From an uncultured Bacteroidales bacterium (GTDB lineage: Bacteria > Bacteroidota > Bacteroidia > Bacteroidales > Muribaculaceae): a DNA stretch of 22,408 bases. The notes under the pieces are model-generated. The model was not told the origin of the DNA. It did not search any database and saw nothing but the letters and a program-made list of their open reading frames with translations. The translations under genes and the position numbers were made by a program. Below are positions 1 to 8,370 of the stretch, one piece after another (position 1 is the first letter of the stretch; the number at the start of each line of letters is the position of its first letter). Where the stretch lies: assembly GCA_947177325.1 (NCBI GenBank), contig CAMWUH010000006.1:1-22408 (forward strand), in the 5' to 3' direction.

Positions 1-30
1 ACAGGTGATTATCTGCCTTTACCATTGTAA

Positions 31-447
31 GACCCGGTTCCCCAATATTTGTTAAATACTGAGGCGGTCAAGCGTTATGCAGATGTGTTCGCGCAGTGAG
101 GGAGCAACGCGGTTGCATTGTGACCGAAACAAGCGGACGCAGATCCATGACGATTGGCCGGGGCAATGGTAACTCATGCCACGGATAAGTAAGAATAATG
201 ATATGTAAGGATTTCGTGGTGGAGTTGGATTATACAAGCTGCAACATAAATATTGCGCATGCTGCCATTGCAATCCTCTTTGAAGTGTGAAGAATTTGTT
301 CGTAGTTTCTGTTTAATCGCATGAAGGATTCAAGCCACGATGCGCCAATCCCATACGGATGCTTTGGCTGTCGATGACGGCCGCAGTCGGTTGAGTCGAT
401 TTACCATGTGAATCTCATGCCACTACACTCAATTGGGGAACCGGGGC
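31..447 (-). mobile_element. Internally deleted IS5-family insertion element (417 bp)
   Basis: The ends are 16-bp inverted repeats: 31-46 reads GACCCGGTTCCCCAAT, and 432-447 read inward on the minus strand is GCCCCGGTTCCCCAAT, one mismatch. TAA stands directly outside both ends (28-30 and 448-450), as expected for a 3-bp TNA-type target duplication of the IS1031-like branch of IS5. Inside, the minus strand keeps two pieces of an IS5-type transposase in different frames, so the element cannot encode an active enzyme. A full IS5-type element is about 0.9-1.2 kb, so more than half is missing. It lies 8 bp past the stop of the small lipoprotein gene. With intact ends it could be movable in trans if a relative supplies transposase; this is inference. 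Confidence 0.75.
230..414 (-). pseudogene. IS5-family transposase remnant, two fragments in different frames
   Basis: Reading the minus strand, 414-349 encodes a stretch containing PTAAVIDSQSIRMG. This matches the DSQS block around the first catalytic Asp of IS5 transposases (D at 370-372). From about 343 to 233 another frame encodes ASWLESFMRLNRNYEQ and so on to the TAA stop at 230-232. It resembles the usual C-terminal tail of these enzymes (a Trp-Leu segment, an Arg-Leu-x-x-x-Tyr-Glu stretch and a hydrophobic end). The N-terminal domain and the whole core between the first Asp and the C-terminal tail, including the other two catalytic residues, are missing. The frame change near 341-351 marks the deletion junction. 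Identification rests on recognised motifs, not on a search. Confidence 0.7.
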
Positions 448-455
448 TAAGTGTT

Positions 456-737
456 TTATTTATCTGGGCTTACTGCTGACAGGAAATAATCAGCCATAAT
501 CGTATCCCCTGAACTTCGCAACATTTCGGCGCGCGACAATATTTCACAGATAATCTCTTGTCGTTGCATTTCACTGATAGTGTCGATGCGTAAACGCTCA
601 GTATAATATGGAATCAGGGAATCGATTTTGAGTTTCAGTATTGAGTCATGACTCGCTGATGTTGACTGTCCCTTGTGGCTGCATGCTACAACCAATGCGG
701 GTAATATAACTGCTAAAATAAATCGGATTGTTTTCAT
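456..737 (-). CDS. Small putative lipoprotein, 93 aa, function unknown
   Basis: The ATG at 737-735 is chosen over an upstream TTG because it gives a clean lipoprotein signal: Met-Lys-Thr-Ile-Arg, a hydrophobic run, then a lipobox-like VVAC with Cys19. The same ATG overlaps the TGA stop of the upstream exonuclease gene as ATGA, so translation is probably coupled. The mature part (about 75 residues) is polar and probably helical, with no domain I recognise. It is the last gene of the leftward run and stops 8 bp before the IS remnant. It probably sits in an envelope membrane on the periplasmic side. No function is proposed. Confidence 0.65.
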   Translation of the reverse strand: MKTIRFILAVILPALVVACSHKGQSTSASHDSILKLKIDSLIPYYTERLRIDTISEMQRQEIICEILSRAEMLRSSGDTIMADYFLSAVSPDK

Positions 738-1234
738 AAAATTGTCATAGCAAGTTGAGCACAAGCTTTGGCATCAGCTAAAGCATCATGATGATTGTAA
801 AACGGAATTGCAAAAAAGTCGCATAAAACCGGCAACGAATACCCTCCCGTTACAGCTTTAGGCAGTTTTTTACGGGCTGCCATATAAGTGCAATAGAAAG
901 GATAGTCAGGATATTCAAGCCTATAGCAACGAAAACACGCTTTAATGCATTTTTCATCGAAAGCCTTATTATGTGCCACTAACGGCAAATCTCCAATGAA
1001 ATCAACAAAATCAGGCCATACACGGTCAAACGTAGGGGCCTCATCGGTCATCGTGTGATCAATTCCGTGGATATTCTCAGTGAAATAGCGAAAATAAAAG
1101 TTTGGCTCAGGCTTGACAAAGCGATGAATTGAATCAACTATACGTCCGTTTAAAACCTTCACTGCGCCTATTGAGCAAACTGACGTTGGATGATTATTTG
1201 CAGTTTCAACATCTATTGCCACAAAACTATCCAT
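734..1234 (-). CDS. 3'-5' exonuclease, DEDDh (DnaQ-like) family
   Basis: This 166-aa protein is a stand-alone DnaQ-like exonuclease domain that would remove nucleotides from 3' ends with two metal ions. Visible motifs are: ExoI, DVE with Asp8 and Glu10; ExoII, within HNKAFD with Asp93; and ExoIII, HHDALAD with His149 and Asp154, the HxxxxD spacing of the DEDDh class. There is no polymerase, helicase or BRCT domain, so it is shorter than a typical polymerase III epsilon subunit. It may act in repair or nucleic acid turnover rather than as the main proofreader. It starts 8 bp after the ispH stop and its own TGA overlaps the next ATG. The exact substrate cannot be told from sequence. Confidence 0.85.
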   Translation of the reverse strand: MDSFVAIDVETANNHPTSVCSIGAVKVLNGRIVDSIHRFVKPEPNFYFRYFTENIHGIDHTMTDEAPTFDRVWPDFVDFIGDLPLVAHNKAFDEKCIKACFRCYRLEYPDYPFYCTYMAARKKLPKAVTGGYSLPVLCDFFAIPFYNHHDALADAKACAQLAMTIL

Positions 1235-1242
1235 ATATGAAT

Positions 1243-2127
1243 TTATTCAGCTGTAAAGTTTGTTATTAATTGATTGACTTTATCTCTAACCTGTTCCATG
1301 AGCCAGCGTGGGGTAGAGGTAGCTCCACATATTCCTATTGACTTGGCATTAGTTAACCATTCAACATCTATTTCTGACGGATTAGAGATAAAATGCGTTA
1401 GCCGATTAACTTCATTGCACTGTTCAAACAGGAATCGACCGTTACTGCTCTGAGAGCCTGACACAAAGAGCACCACATCATGATTAGCAGCAAACAAACG
1501 GAGATTCTCAACGCGGTTCGCCACCTGCCTACAAATTGTGTCGTAATAATTAAACGACACTCCCGGCTCAATCCTTTTTGTGATTTCCGCTATGATTTCG
1601 CGAAAACCTGTCAACGATTTAGTTGTTTGAGAATATAGTTCAACGGGGCGCGAGAAGTCAATTTTTTGTAAATCTTCGATATCATGCACTACGATTGCAG
1701 TAGAGTTGGTTTGCCCTACAAGGCCATTAACCTCAGCGTGTCCGGGCTGACCGTAAATAACTATCTGCCGAGAAGCCCCAAATGATTGATAAGCCTGCTG
1801 AATACGATGTTGCAATTTCAGCACAACAGGGCACGTAGCATCAATCAAATTAACATTGCATTTTTTTGCAGCTTCATAGGTGGATGGGGGTTCGCCATGA
1901 GCTCTCAACAACACATTTTTTCCCGTCAAGGAGGATAACGCCGAGTGGTTGATTGTAATCAAGCCTTTAGCCTTTAAACGCTCAACCTCATCGCTGTTGT
2001 GGACGATATCACCAATGCAATAAAGTGGAGTACCGCTCGAAAGAGCTTCCTCCGCTTTTTTTATAGCATTAACTACACCGAAACAAAATCCGGAGCCATT
2101 ATCAATTTCAACAACGGGTGTTTTCAT
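1243..2127 (-). CDS. ispH: 4-hydroxy-3-methylbut-2-enyl diphosphate reductase
   Basis: IspH is the last enzyme of the MEP pathway and reduces HMBPP to IPP and DMAPP using a [4Fe-4S] cluster in the cytoplasm. The three cluster cysteines are visible: Cys15 in GFCFGV, Cys99 in DATCPVV and Cys199 in DTICRQ. Substrate-site residues include His43 (HNSDEV), His77 (RAHG), and His130 and Glu132 (PGHAEVNG). A C-terminal SGSQSSN motif is also present. At 294 aa it is close to the usual 280-320 aa. It lies 14 bp after cmk and 8 bp before the exonuclease, so the three are probably cotranscribed. No upstream promoter is visible. Confidence 0.95.
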   Translation of the reverse strand: MKTPVVEIDNGSGFCFGVVNAIKKAEEALSSGTPLYCIGDIVHNSDEVERLKAKGLITINHSALSSLTGKNVLLRAHGEPPSTYEAAKKCNVNLIDATCPVVLKLQHRIQQAYQSFGASRQIVIYGQPGHAEVNGLVGQTNSTAIVVHDIEDLQKIDFSRPVELYSQTTKSLTGFREIIAEITKRIEPGVSFNYYDTICRQVANRVENLRLFAANHDVVLFVSGSQSSNGRFLFEQCNEVNRLTHFISNPSEIDVEWLTNAKSIGICGATSTPRWLMEQVRDKVNQLITNFTAE

Positions 2128-2141
2128 ATAGGCTCTATCAA

Positions 2142-2849
2142 TTATTTTGTTGCGGTAAGCTCCTTGATTTTATTGTTGAACAACTCCAAAAGTAAAGAGT
2201 TTTGCTCATCAATTGTCATATTAGAGTTATCTATATCAATGGCGTCATCGGCTCTACGGAGAGGACTTTCGCTACGAGTCATGTCAATATGATCGCGTGA
2301 CAATACATTTTCCAGCACCTGCTCAAAAGTAGAATGATTGTCACCCTTTTCCTGAAGCTCCTTAAACCTGCGTTTCGCACGATTCTCAGCCGTAGCATTC
2401 ACAAAAAGTTTTAGTTCGGCATCTGGGAAAACAGTAGTTCCTATATCACGTCCATCCATAACTATTCCCTTTTGTTTACCAAGGGCTTGTTGCAATGCAA
2501 CCATAGCATGGCGTACTTCAGGGATTGCGGCAACCGGTGATACTGCATTTGATACTCCGAATGAACGAATTTCATTTTCAACATCCTGACCGTTGAGCAA
2601 AGTGTGCTGACTCCCGTCCGGCATGAGTTTGAAATCAATTTTAATGTCAGGAAGCGAAGCAACAATCGCATCAACATCGGGAGTGGAGTCAATAAAAAGA
2701 TTGTTCTTAAGAGCATATAAAGCTACCGCTCTATACATCGCTCCGGAGTCAACATAACGATAGCCCACGGTTTTAGCAAGCTGTCGGGCCATAGTGCTTT
2801 TCCCTGAGGATGAAAATCCATCGATAGCAATAATGATATTTGGTATCAT
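2142..2849 (-). CDS. cmk: (d)CMP kinase (cytidylate kinase)
   Basis: Cytidylate kinase phosphorylates CMP and dCMP with ATP, recycling pyrimidine nucleotides in the cytoplasm. The P-loop GFSSSGKST spans residues 11-19. The CMP-binding region includes YRAVAL and DGRDIGT. The family signature near the C-terminus, RDHIDMTRSESPLRRADDAIDID, is well conserved and carries the lid arginines. At 235 aa it is slightly longer than the E. coli enzyme (about 227). It lies between porQ (37 bp upstream) and ispH (14 bp downstream), an order I recall as common in Bacteroidota (established knowledge, not checked here). Confidence 0.95.
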   Translation of the reverse strand: MIPNIIIAIDGFSSSGKSTMARQLAKTVGYRYVDSGAMYRAVALYALKNNLFIDSTPDVDAIVASLPDIKIDFKLMPDGSQHTLLNGQDVENEIRSFGVSNAVSPVAAIPEVRHAMVALQQALGKQKGIVMDGRDIGTTVFPDAELKLFVNATAENRAKRRFKELQEKGDNHSTFEQVLENVLSRDHIDMTRSESPLRRADDAIDIDNSNMTIDEQNSLLLELFNNKIKELTATK

Positions 2850-2886
2850 CTTATTTTATAAGGAATTAAGAAACTGAAAAATAAAG

Positions 2887-3918
2887 CTATAAGTTTAAGA
2901 GGTCGTCAAGATTTAGACGAAGGTTCACCATAAGCGAAGTTCCTCCCGAATGGGGTTGAGCAAACGCCAGATCAACACCAAATTTGCTAACATTTAAACC
3001 TGCTGCGATAGAGAAACCCGAGATAAAACTTCGAGAATATGTAGCCATATCAGTGCGGGATTTATAATTGTAGCCCAACGCTACATAAAATCGGTCGTTT
3101 GGAATAAAATCCGCTCCGAATATCAAATGCCTGAACAGGTTTGACACAAACGATTGTTGTAACTCAGGGGCTGCATCAGGTTCGCTGCCTTTGTAACTAT
3201 AATAGGGGAGATTCCATTTAGTCAGATTCCAGGCCGTAACGGAAAATCTAACAGGAAAGGAACCAAACGATTGCGACCACCCCAAACGTAAGTCGATAGG
3301 AAGTCGATTGTAATTTTCATGGAAGCGCTTGAGCTGTCCGCCTAAATTTGCGGCTACCAGAGAAAGCGATAAATCTTTCTCGGGGTTATAGTAATTGAAG
3401 CCCAAATCAGTTGCAAGCGCAACTGCCGTATAATGTTCGTAGGCAGAGTAAATGAATTTTACCGACAAACCTCCACGGAAATAGCCATATATGTCGTGAG
3501 CATAAGTTCCTGTAACTGCAAAATCGTTGGGTGAAAATTCATGGGTTATATTCCCCATTTCATCGGCAGCTTTCATGCGCCCATACCCGAAATATCTGAA
3601 GCCAAGAGCCCATGCTCCACGTTCACCGGCTGCATGAGTATAACGTGCCCCGCCAAAGTTTGAGTCGCCAAGATAGCGCATATAGTTAACCGAGATTTGG
3701 TTGTTCATTTCAGGGCCGAGTAGTCCCGGATTTTGATCGGTTGTAGCCAAATCATTTTCAACCGTAGAGATATTAACCCCTCCCAAGCCAAAAATGCGTG
3801 ATGAAGAGGTAACATTGAGGAAGTTATATGAAGCTGAACCATCCTGAGCAGTCGCCGCAAGCGCGGTAACTATCAGGATGGCAACTATAAGAATATTTCG
3901 CAATAAATAACGTGTCAC
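2887..3918 (-). CDS. porQ: PorQ-family outer membrane protein (type IX secretion associated)
   Basis: This 343-aa protein starts with a signal peptide (positively charged start, long hydrophobic run, probable cleavage after ATA at about residue 24). The rest alternates short hydrophobic and polar stretches rich in Gly, Tyr and Phe, ending in Leu, typical of an outer membrane beta-barrel. The early segment with FLNVTSSSRIFGLGG and DLATTDQNPGLL matches the PorQ/PorV group. The start codon is GTG (3918-3916): an in-frame TAA stands at 3927-3925 and no suitable ATG follows before the signal peptide. PorQ homologues also occur in Bacteroidales without a full type IX system, so its role here is open. 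It follows the RND pump gene by 29 bp. Confidence 0.8.
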   Translation of the reverse strand: MTRYLLRNILIVAILIVTALAATAQDGSASYNFLNVTSSSRIFGLGGVNISTVENDLATTDQNPGLLGPEMNNQISVNYMRYLGDSNFGGARYTHAAGERGAWALGFRYFGYGRMKAADEMGNITHEFSPNDFAVTGTYAHDIYGYFRGGLSVKFIYSAYEHYTAVALATDLGFNYYNPEKDLSLSLVAANLGGQLKRFHENYNRLPIDLRLGWSQSFGSFPVRFSVTAWNLTKWNLPYYSYKGSEPDAAPELQQSFVSNLFRHLIFGADFIPNDRFYVALGYNYKSRTDMATYSRSFISGFSIAAGLNVSKFGVDLAFAQPHSGGTSLMVNLRLNLDDLLNL

Positions 3919-3947
3919 TTCTTTTTAATAATGATTGTGTATATACA

Positions 3948-6900
3948 TTAATTAATAACGTTAGAAGTAGGGTTATTATTGTTACTCGTAGGGTTATTAT
4001 TATCGTCAGCGCCGGAATCAACATTTTTGGTGTCAGCTTGACGTCCATCACTTGGAGTCGGCAATTTATCAGCCGACGTAAACAGTTTGGAGAGATAGCG
4101 CTCGTTGAAACTTTGCATCACAGCGTAGAAGTTCGGTACAAATAAAGTGCCGAAAATCGCATTAATCGCCATCCCGAATACAACGGCACACCCGAGAGCA
4201 ATTCGGCTATTGGCTCCTGCCCCGGTAGCAAACAACATAGGCATAACACCAAATACGAATGCCAATGCAGTCATCATTATTGGACGGAGCCTGATTTTAC
4301 CTGCATTTACAGCAGCTTGCTTGATATCCATACCGCTCTTTCGGAAATCCATTGCATATTCGATAATCAAGATAGCATTTTTTGCCGACAAACCAAGCAG
4401 CAGAATAATACCGATTTGAGTGTATATGCTCACACTTTGATTCATAATCACGCAACCAACTATTGTGCCGAGAATAGCTGTTGGCATTGACATGATTACA
4501 GCTATTGGTGAAGTCCAGCTTTCATATTGGGCAGATAGCACTAACAATGTTAATATAACGGCAAACAGTAGCACCATAGTGACCGTTGTTCCGGCTTCAG
4601 TTTCCTGATAGGCCTCGCCGGTCCAAGCGTAAGAGTAGTTAGTGCCGACAGCCTCTTCTACTATCTGCTCCATCGCCTTAATGCCGGTACCGGAGCTGAC
4701 ATTCTTTGCCGGAGTGGCAGTCAACGATGCGGTTTCATACATATTATACCGATTGACCTGAGCTTGACCCATAACGGGCTCAATAGTCATAAACGATGAA
4801 ACAGGGACCATTTGACCATCACCATTCTTAACCGACAATCTTCGTAGATCATCAATATTGTCGCGTGAGGATGTTGCGCCTTCGATATTAACCTGATATA
4901 CTCGACCAAACTCAACGAAGTCGTTCACATACGATCCTCCCATATACGCAGAAAGAGTGGAATAAACTTCACTTAACGAAAGATTTTGTAACCTGACCTT
5001 ATCGCGATCAATATTCAACCTATATTGAGGCACCGTACCCTGATATAACGACCTGACAGATGCAAATCGAGGGTCAGACTCAGCTTTCTCTGTTATTTGA
5101 TCCAATGCCTCTTTCATTGCATCGGGGCCCAGTGAGTTGATGTCGAGAAGTTGGAGTTCCAATCCCGATGATTGCCCCAAACCGGGTATTGCCGGAGGAT
5201 TAATTGAGAAAATCACGGCCTCTTGAATATCGGCCATTTCAGCATTTACTTTATCAATTATGGAAAATACATCATTTTCCTTACCCTTACGCTCGTTCCA
5301 TGGCTTGAGCATTACGAAAAATGAGCCATAGTTGCTTGTGTTGCCACCACCCATGAACGATATGCCACTCATCGATATCACATTTTCGACATTATCCATT
5401 GCGAGCAGTCGATCCGTTACTTCATTAACTACCTTTTCGGTACGATCAAGAGAAGCACCTGTAGGCAATTGTACTGAAGCCACAAAGTAGCCGTTATCCT
5501 CTTCGGGAATATACGAAGACGGCCATTGTATAAATCCCCAGAAGGCAACTGCGCAAGCTATTGCATATATACCCAATGCAATCCCCGGACGCTTTACCAT
5601 GCGTGTTATCAGGGAAGAGTAACCGCTGAGAGTTTTCGCCCATCCGGCATTAAACCAGCGATAAACGAAAAAGCGAGAAGTAGTGCGGGGCTTAAGAAAA
5701 AGCGCACACATAGCGGGAGTGAACGTTAAAGCATTAAAACCGGAAAAGGCGGTTGAAACCGCGATTGTCAGCGCGAATTGTTTATACAATTGCCCACTGA
5801 TTCCTGAGATAAAGGCCGTTGGAATAAACACGGATAACAATACCAGCACTTCTCCAACAATAGGCCCCTGAAGCTCTTTCATCGCTTTTAGAGCAGCTTG
5901 ACGGGGCGTCATAAGCCGTTTATCCACAATACGCGCACAATCTTCCACTACCACTATTGCATCGTCGACCACAATTGCAATAGCGAGAACTAAACCAAAA
6001 AGGGTTAAAGTGTTGAGAGTAAATCCCATCAGCTTCATCACCGCAAAGGTTGCAATGAGCGACACCGGAATTGTCAGCATAGGAATAACAACAGCTCTCC
6101 AACTTTGCAAAAAAATCAGAATGACAATCATCACAATCAGAGATGTCTCTGCAAATGTGATTAACAGATTGTCAATTGATGAAGATACCACTTGAGTAGT
6201 GTCCATAATAACGCGATAATGTACACCCTCCGGGAAATATGTCTGCAATTCATCAAGCTTCTTTTCTACTCGTTTGGCCACATCGAGGGCATTAGCACCC
6301 GGCAACTGATAGATTCCAAGTAATCCGGCATTATGACCTGAAACTGACGAAGTTGTTCCGTATGACTCACTGCCAAGGTCGATCGTAGCAATATCTCGTA
6401 AACGGAGTATCGAACCATCGTCTGACACTTTTATTATTATATCACCAAATTGAGCAGGAGTGACAAGCCGGCCCTGAGAAGTCAGAGTGTATTGAAATGC
6501 TTCACCTGAATTTACCGGCGATATACCTACTGCACCTGCTGAGACTTGCATATTTTGCGATTCTATTGCTGAAACCACATCGGCCGGCGTAATTCCGCGT
6601 GCGTTCATAACTTCAGGTTTCAACCAAATACGCATCGAGTATTCTCCGGCACCAAATGCATTCACTCCGCCAACACCCTCAAGTCGGGAGAGCTCATCAA
6701 CAATATTCAAATTTGCATAATTTGTCAAATACAAGTCAGAATAATTATGTACCGAGTCCCCCTCGAGAGCTATAAACAGAATAATATTCGATGACCGAGA
6801 TGTCACGGATACACCCTGCTCCTGAACTGAAGATGGAAGCGAGGGCTCTGCCAAAGCTACGCGATTTTGAACCTTAACGGCTGCCATATCCACGTCTGTG

Positions 6901-7193
6901 CCATTTTCAAAAGTAATTTGAAGAGAATATGAACCATCAGAACTTGATGTCGAACTCATATACATCATTCCCTCAACTCCGTTGACTTGCTGCTCAATCG
7001 GCACACCTACTGTTTCGGCAACCGTTTTCGCATCTGCACCTGGATAGGTTGCCGAAACTTGCACTGTGGGAGGAGTTATATCCGGATATTGTGCTACAGG
7101 AAGAGTCTTAACCGTTAGGATTCCGGCAAAAACCATTATGATTGCAATCACCGTTGCAAAAATAGGGCGATTGATGAAAAATCTTGAAAACAT
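3948..7193 (-). CDS. RND efflux pump, HAE1 (AcrB/MexB) family inner membrane subunit
   Basis: This is a proton-driven multidrug transporter of 1081 aa, close to the 1030-1070 usual for the family. It begins with the classical cytoplasmic start MFSRFFINRPIFA and the first membrane helix. There are two large periplasmic loops (about 40-340 and 560-870) and twelve expected membrane segments. Proton relay residues are visible: Asp410-Asp411 in VVDDAIVVVED of TM4 and Lys938 in GLSAKNAILIIEYA of TM10. The tail is unusual: after the last helix it ends with an Asn-rich stretch holding two copies of NNNPTSN. The adaptor gene lies 20 bp upstream and porQ 29 bp downstream. Drug specificity cannot be read from sequence. 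Confidence 0.95.
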   Translation of the reverse strand: MFSRFFINRPIFATVIAIIMVFAGILTVKTLPVAQYPDITPPTVQVSATYPGADAKTVAETVGVPIEQQVNGVEGMMYMSSTSSSDGSYSLQITFENGTDVDMAAVKVQNRVALAEPSLPSSVQEQGVSVTSRSSNIILFIALEGDSVHNYSDLYLTNYANLNIVDELSRLEGVGGVNAFGAGEYSMRIWLKPEVMNARGITPADVVSAIESQNMQVSAGAVGISPVNSGEAFQYTLTSQGRLVTPAQFGDIIIKVSDDGSILRLRDIATIDLGSESYGTTSSVSGHNAGLLGIYQLPGANALDVAKRVEKKLDELQTYFPEGVHYRVIMDTTQVVSSSIDNLLITFAETSLIVMIVILIFLQSWRAVVIPMLTIPVSLIATFAVMKLMGFTLNTLTLFGLVLAIAIVVDDAIVVVEDCARIVDKRLMTPRQAALKAMKELQGPIVGEVLVLLSVFIPTAFISGISGQLYKQFALTIAVSTAFSGFNALTFTPAMCALFLKPRTTSRFFVYRWFNAGWAKTLSGYSSLITRMVKRPGIALGIYAIACAVAFWGFIQWPSSYIPEEDNGYFVASVQLPTGASLDRTEKVVNEVTDRLLAMDNVENVISMSGISFMGGGNTSNYGSFFVMLKPWNERKGKENDVFSIIDKVNAEMADIQEAVIFSINPPAIPGLGQSSGLELQLLDINSLGPDAMKEALDQITEKAESDPRFASVRSLYQGTVPQYRLNIDRDKVRLQNLSLSEVYSTLSAYMGGSYVNDFVEFGRVYQVNIEGATSSRDNIDDLRRLSVKNGDGQMVPVSSFMTIEPVMGQAQVNRYNMYETASLTATPAKNVSSGTGIKAMEQIVEEAVGTNYSYAWTGEAYQETEAGTTVTMVLLFAVILTLLVLSAQYESWTSPIAVIMSMPTAILGTIVGCVIMNQSVSIYTQIGIILLLGLSAKNAILIIEYAMDFRKSGMDIKQAAVNAGKIRLRPIMMTALAFVFGVMPMLFATGAGANSRIALGCAVVFGMAINAIFGTLFVPNFYAVMQSFNERYLSKLFTSADKLPTPSDGRQADTKNVDSGADDNNNPTSNNNNPTSNVIN
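3967..4001. repeat. 21-bp-period tandem repeat in the 3' end of the RND pump gene
   Basis: GTAGGGTTATTATT occurs exactly at 3967-3980 and again at 3988-4001, 21 bp apart. The period equals seven codons, so the gene stays in frame and the protein shows two NNNPTSN units just before its C-terminus. The repeat lies outside the transporter fold, in a cytoplasmic tail. Confidence 0.85.
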
Positions 7194-7213
7194 AGTAAGT
7201 TATGCAGCTAAGG

Positions 7214-8341
7214 TTACTTTACAACTTCAGGATTGACAGTCATTCCCGGCTTAACTTTCAGTAGCGCTTCAGTTACATACTTATCCTGCGCAGTCAGCCC
7301 CGAAACCACTACTCTGAGTGAGTCGTTGTAAATATCACCAACATTGATTGCAGAATAAACGACTTGATTTTTATCGTTTACCGTATAGACATATTTTCCT
7401 CTTTGGTCGGTAGAAACGGCGGCATCTTTTACTAAAATAGCTTCAGGCGATACCTCCACCGGTAAATGCACCTTGACATACATACCGCTTTTCAGCACAC
7501 CCTCTTTATTTGGGATTATCAAGCGAAGCTCAATTGTTCCGGTTCCGGCGTTTACATCAGGCGCCACATAATCAAGTTTTCCTGCTACGGGTGCAATCAT
7601 GTTATCGTTGAACGTAACTGCCACACTGTCAAGATTGATAATATTCTTTGATTTGCTATCACAAAGTTTTACATATTGAGCATCCTCAACAGCAAAGTTT
7701 GCATATACGGTCGAGTCATCGTAAATAGTTGTGAGCACCACAGGCGAGTCTTCGCCTGTTACGAGTTGTCCCTCGACCACGTTTGACGCTGCAATATGTC
7801 CGTTGCTTAAAGCTCTGACAGTGCAATAACCCAAATTTGTTTTTGCAAGCTCTAAGGTAGCCTTCGCACTTGAGATAGAAGCATTGGCTTCATTCATAGC
7901 ACTTTCGGCCTTAATAACATCCATTTGTGAAACAGCCTGACTTGTAAAGGCCTTTTTCATTGCAGCATGCTGGCGAGTGGCATAATCAGCAGTAGCCTCG
8001 GCCGTGGCTAATTGAGCCTCTGCTTGCCTGACTGCATCACGATATTTCGTATCCTCTATGGAAAACAAGATGTCACCTTTCTTCACGTATTGCCCATCAT
8101 TAAAGTAAATTTTGCGAACTACACCGTTTACACGAGCAACCACGTCGAGCGATTTGACCGATGACAATTGACCGGGGTATTCTCGGGTAATAGTTATTGA
8201 ATCTATTGATGGGTAGGCAACACTCACGGTTAACGGTTCAGCTGTTTTATCGTCAGCTTTATTATCCTTATGGCATGAAACCATCGTTAATGAAACGGCC
8301 AATGCAATCGTCAATAAAGAAAGTTGGGAAGAATAGTTCAT
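7214..8341 (-). CDS. RND efflux periplasmic adaptor (membrane fusion protein), lipoprotein
   Basis: This adaptor links the inner membrane RND pump to the outer membrane channel. The 375-aa protein has a lipoprotein signal with Cys23 in MVSC, so it is probably anchored in the inner membrane facing the periplasm. A barrel-sandwich/lipoyl half-motif follows (about residues 65-100, VVARVNGVVRKIYFNDGQYVKKGDILF). Next comes an Ala-rich coiled-coil hairpin (about 105-170), then the second lipoyl half (NGHIAASNVVEGQLV), a beta-barrel and a membrane-proximal domain. The length is standard for the AcrA/MexA group. The gene lies 29 bp after the outer membrane factor gene and 20 bp before the pump gene. 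Confidence 0.93.
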   Translation of the reverse strand: MNYSSQLSLLTIALAVSLTMVSCHKDNKADDKTAEPLTVSVAYPSIDSITITREYPGQLSSVKSLDVVARVNGVVRKIYFNDGQYVKKGDILFSIEDTKYRDAVRQAEAQLATAEATADYATRQHAAMKKAFTSQAVSQMDVIKAESAMNEANASISSAKATLELAKTNLGYCTVRALSNGHIAASNVVEGQLVTGEDSPVVLTTIYDDSTVYANFAVEDAQYVKLCDSKSKNIINLDSVAVTFNDNMIAPVAGKLDYVAPDVNAGTGTIELRLIIPNKEGVLKSGMYVKVHLPVEVSPEAILVKDAAVSTDQRGKYVYTVNDKNQVVYSAINVGDIYNDSLRVVVSGLTAQDKYVTEALLKVKPGMTVNPEVVK

Positions 8342-8370
8342 AGCTATTTTTATTTTATTCCAAATGTTAT

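Noticed and set aside
52..273. 73-aa minus-strand open frame inside the IS remnant
   Set aside because: It runs in a different frame from both transposase fragments, has no recognisable motif, and overlaps the degraded element, so it is a chance frame.
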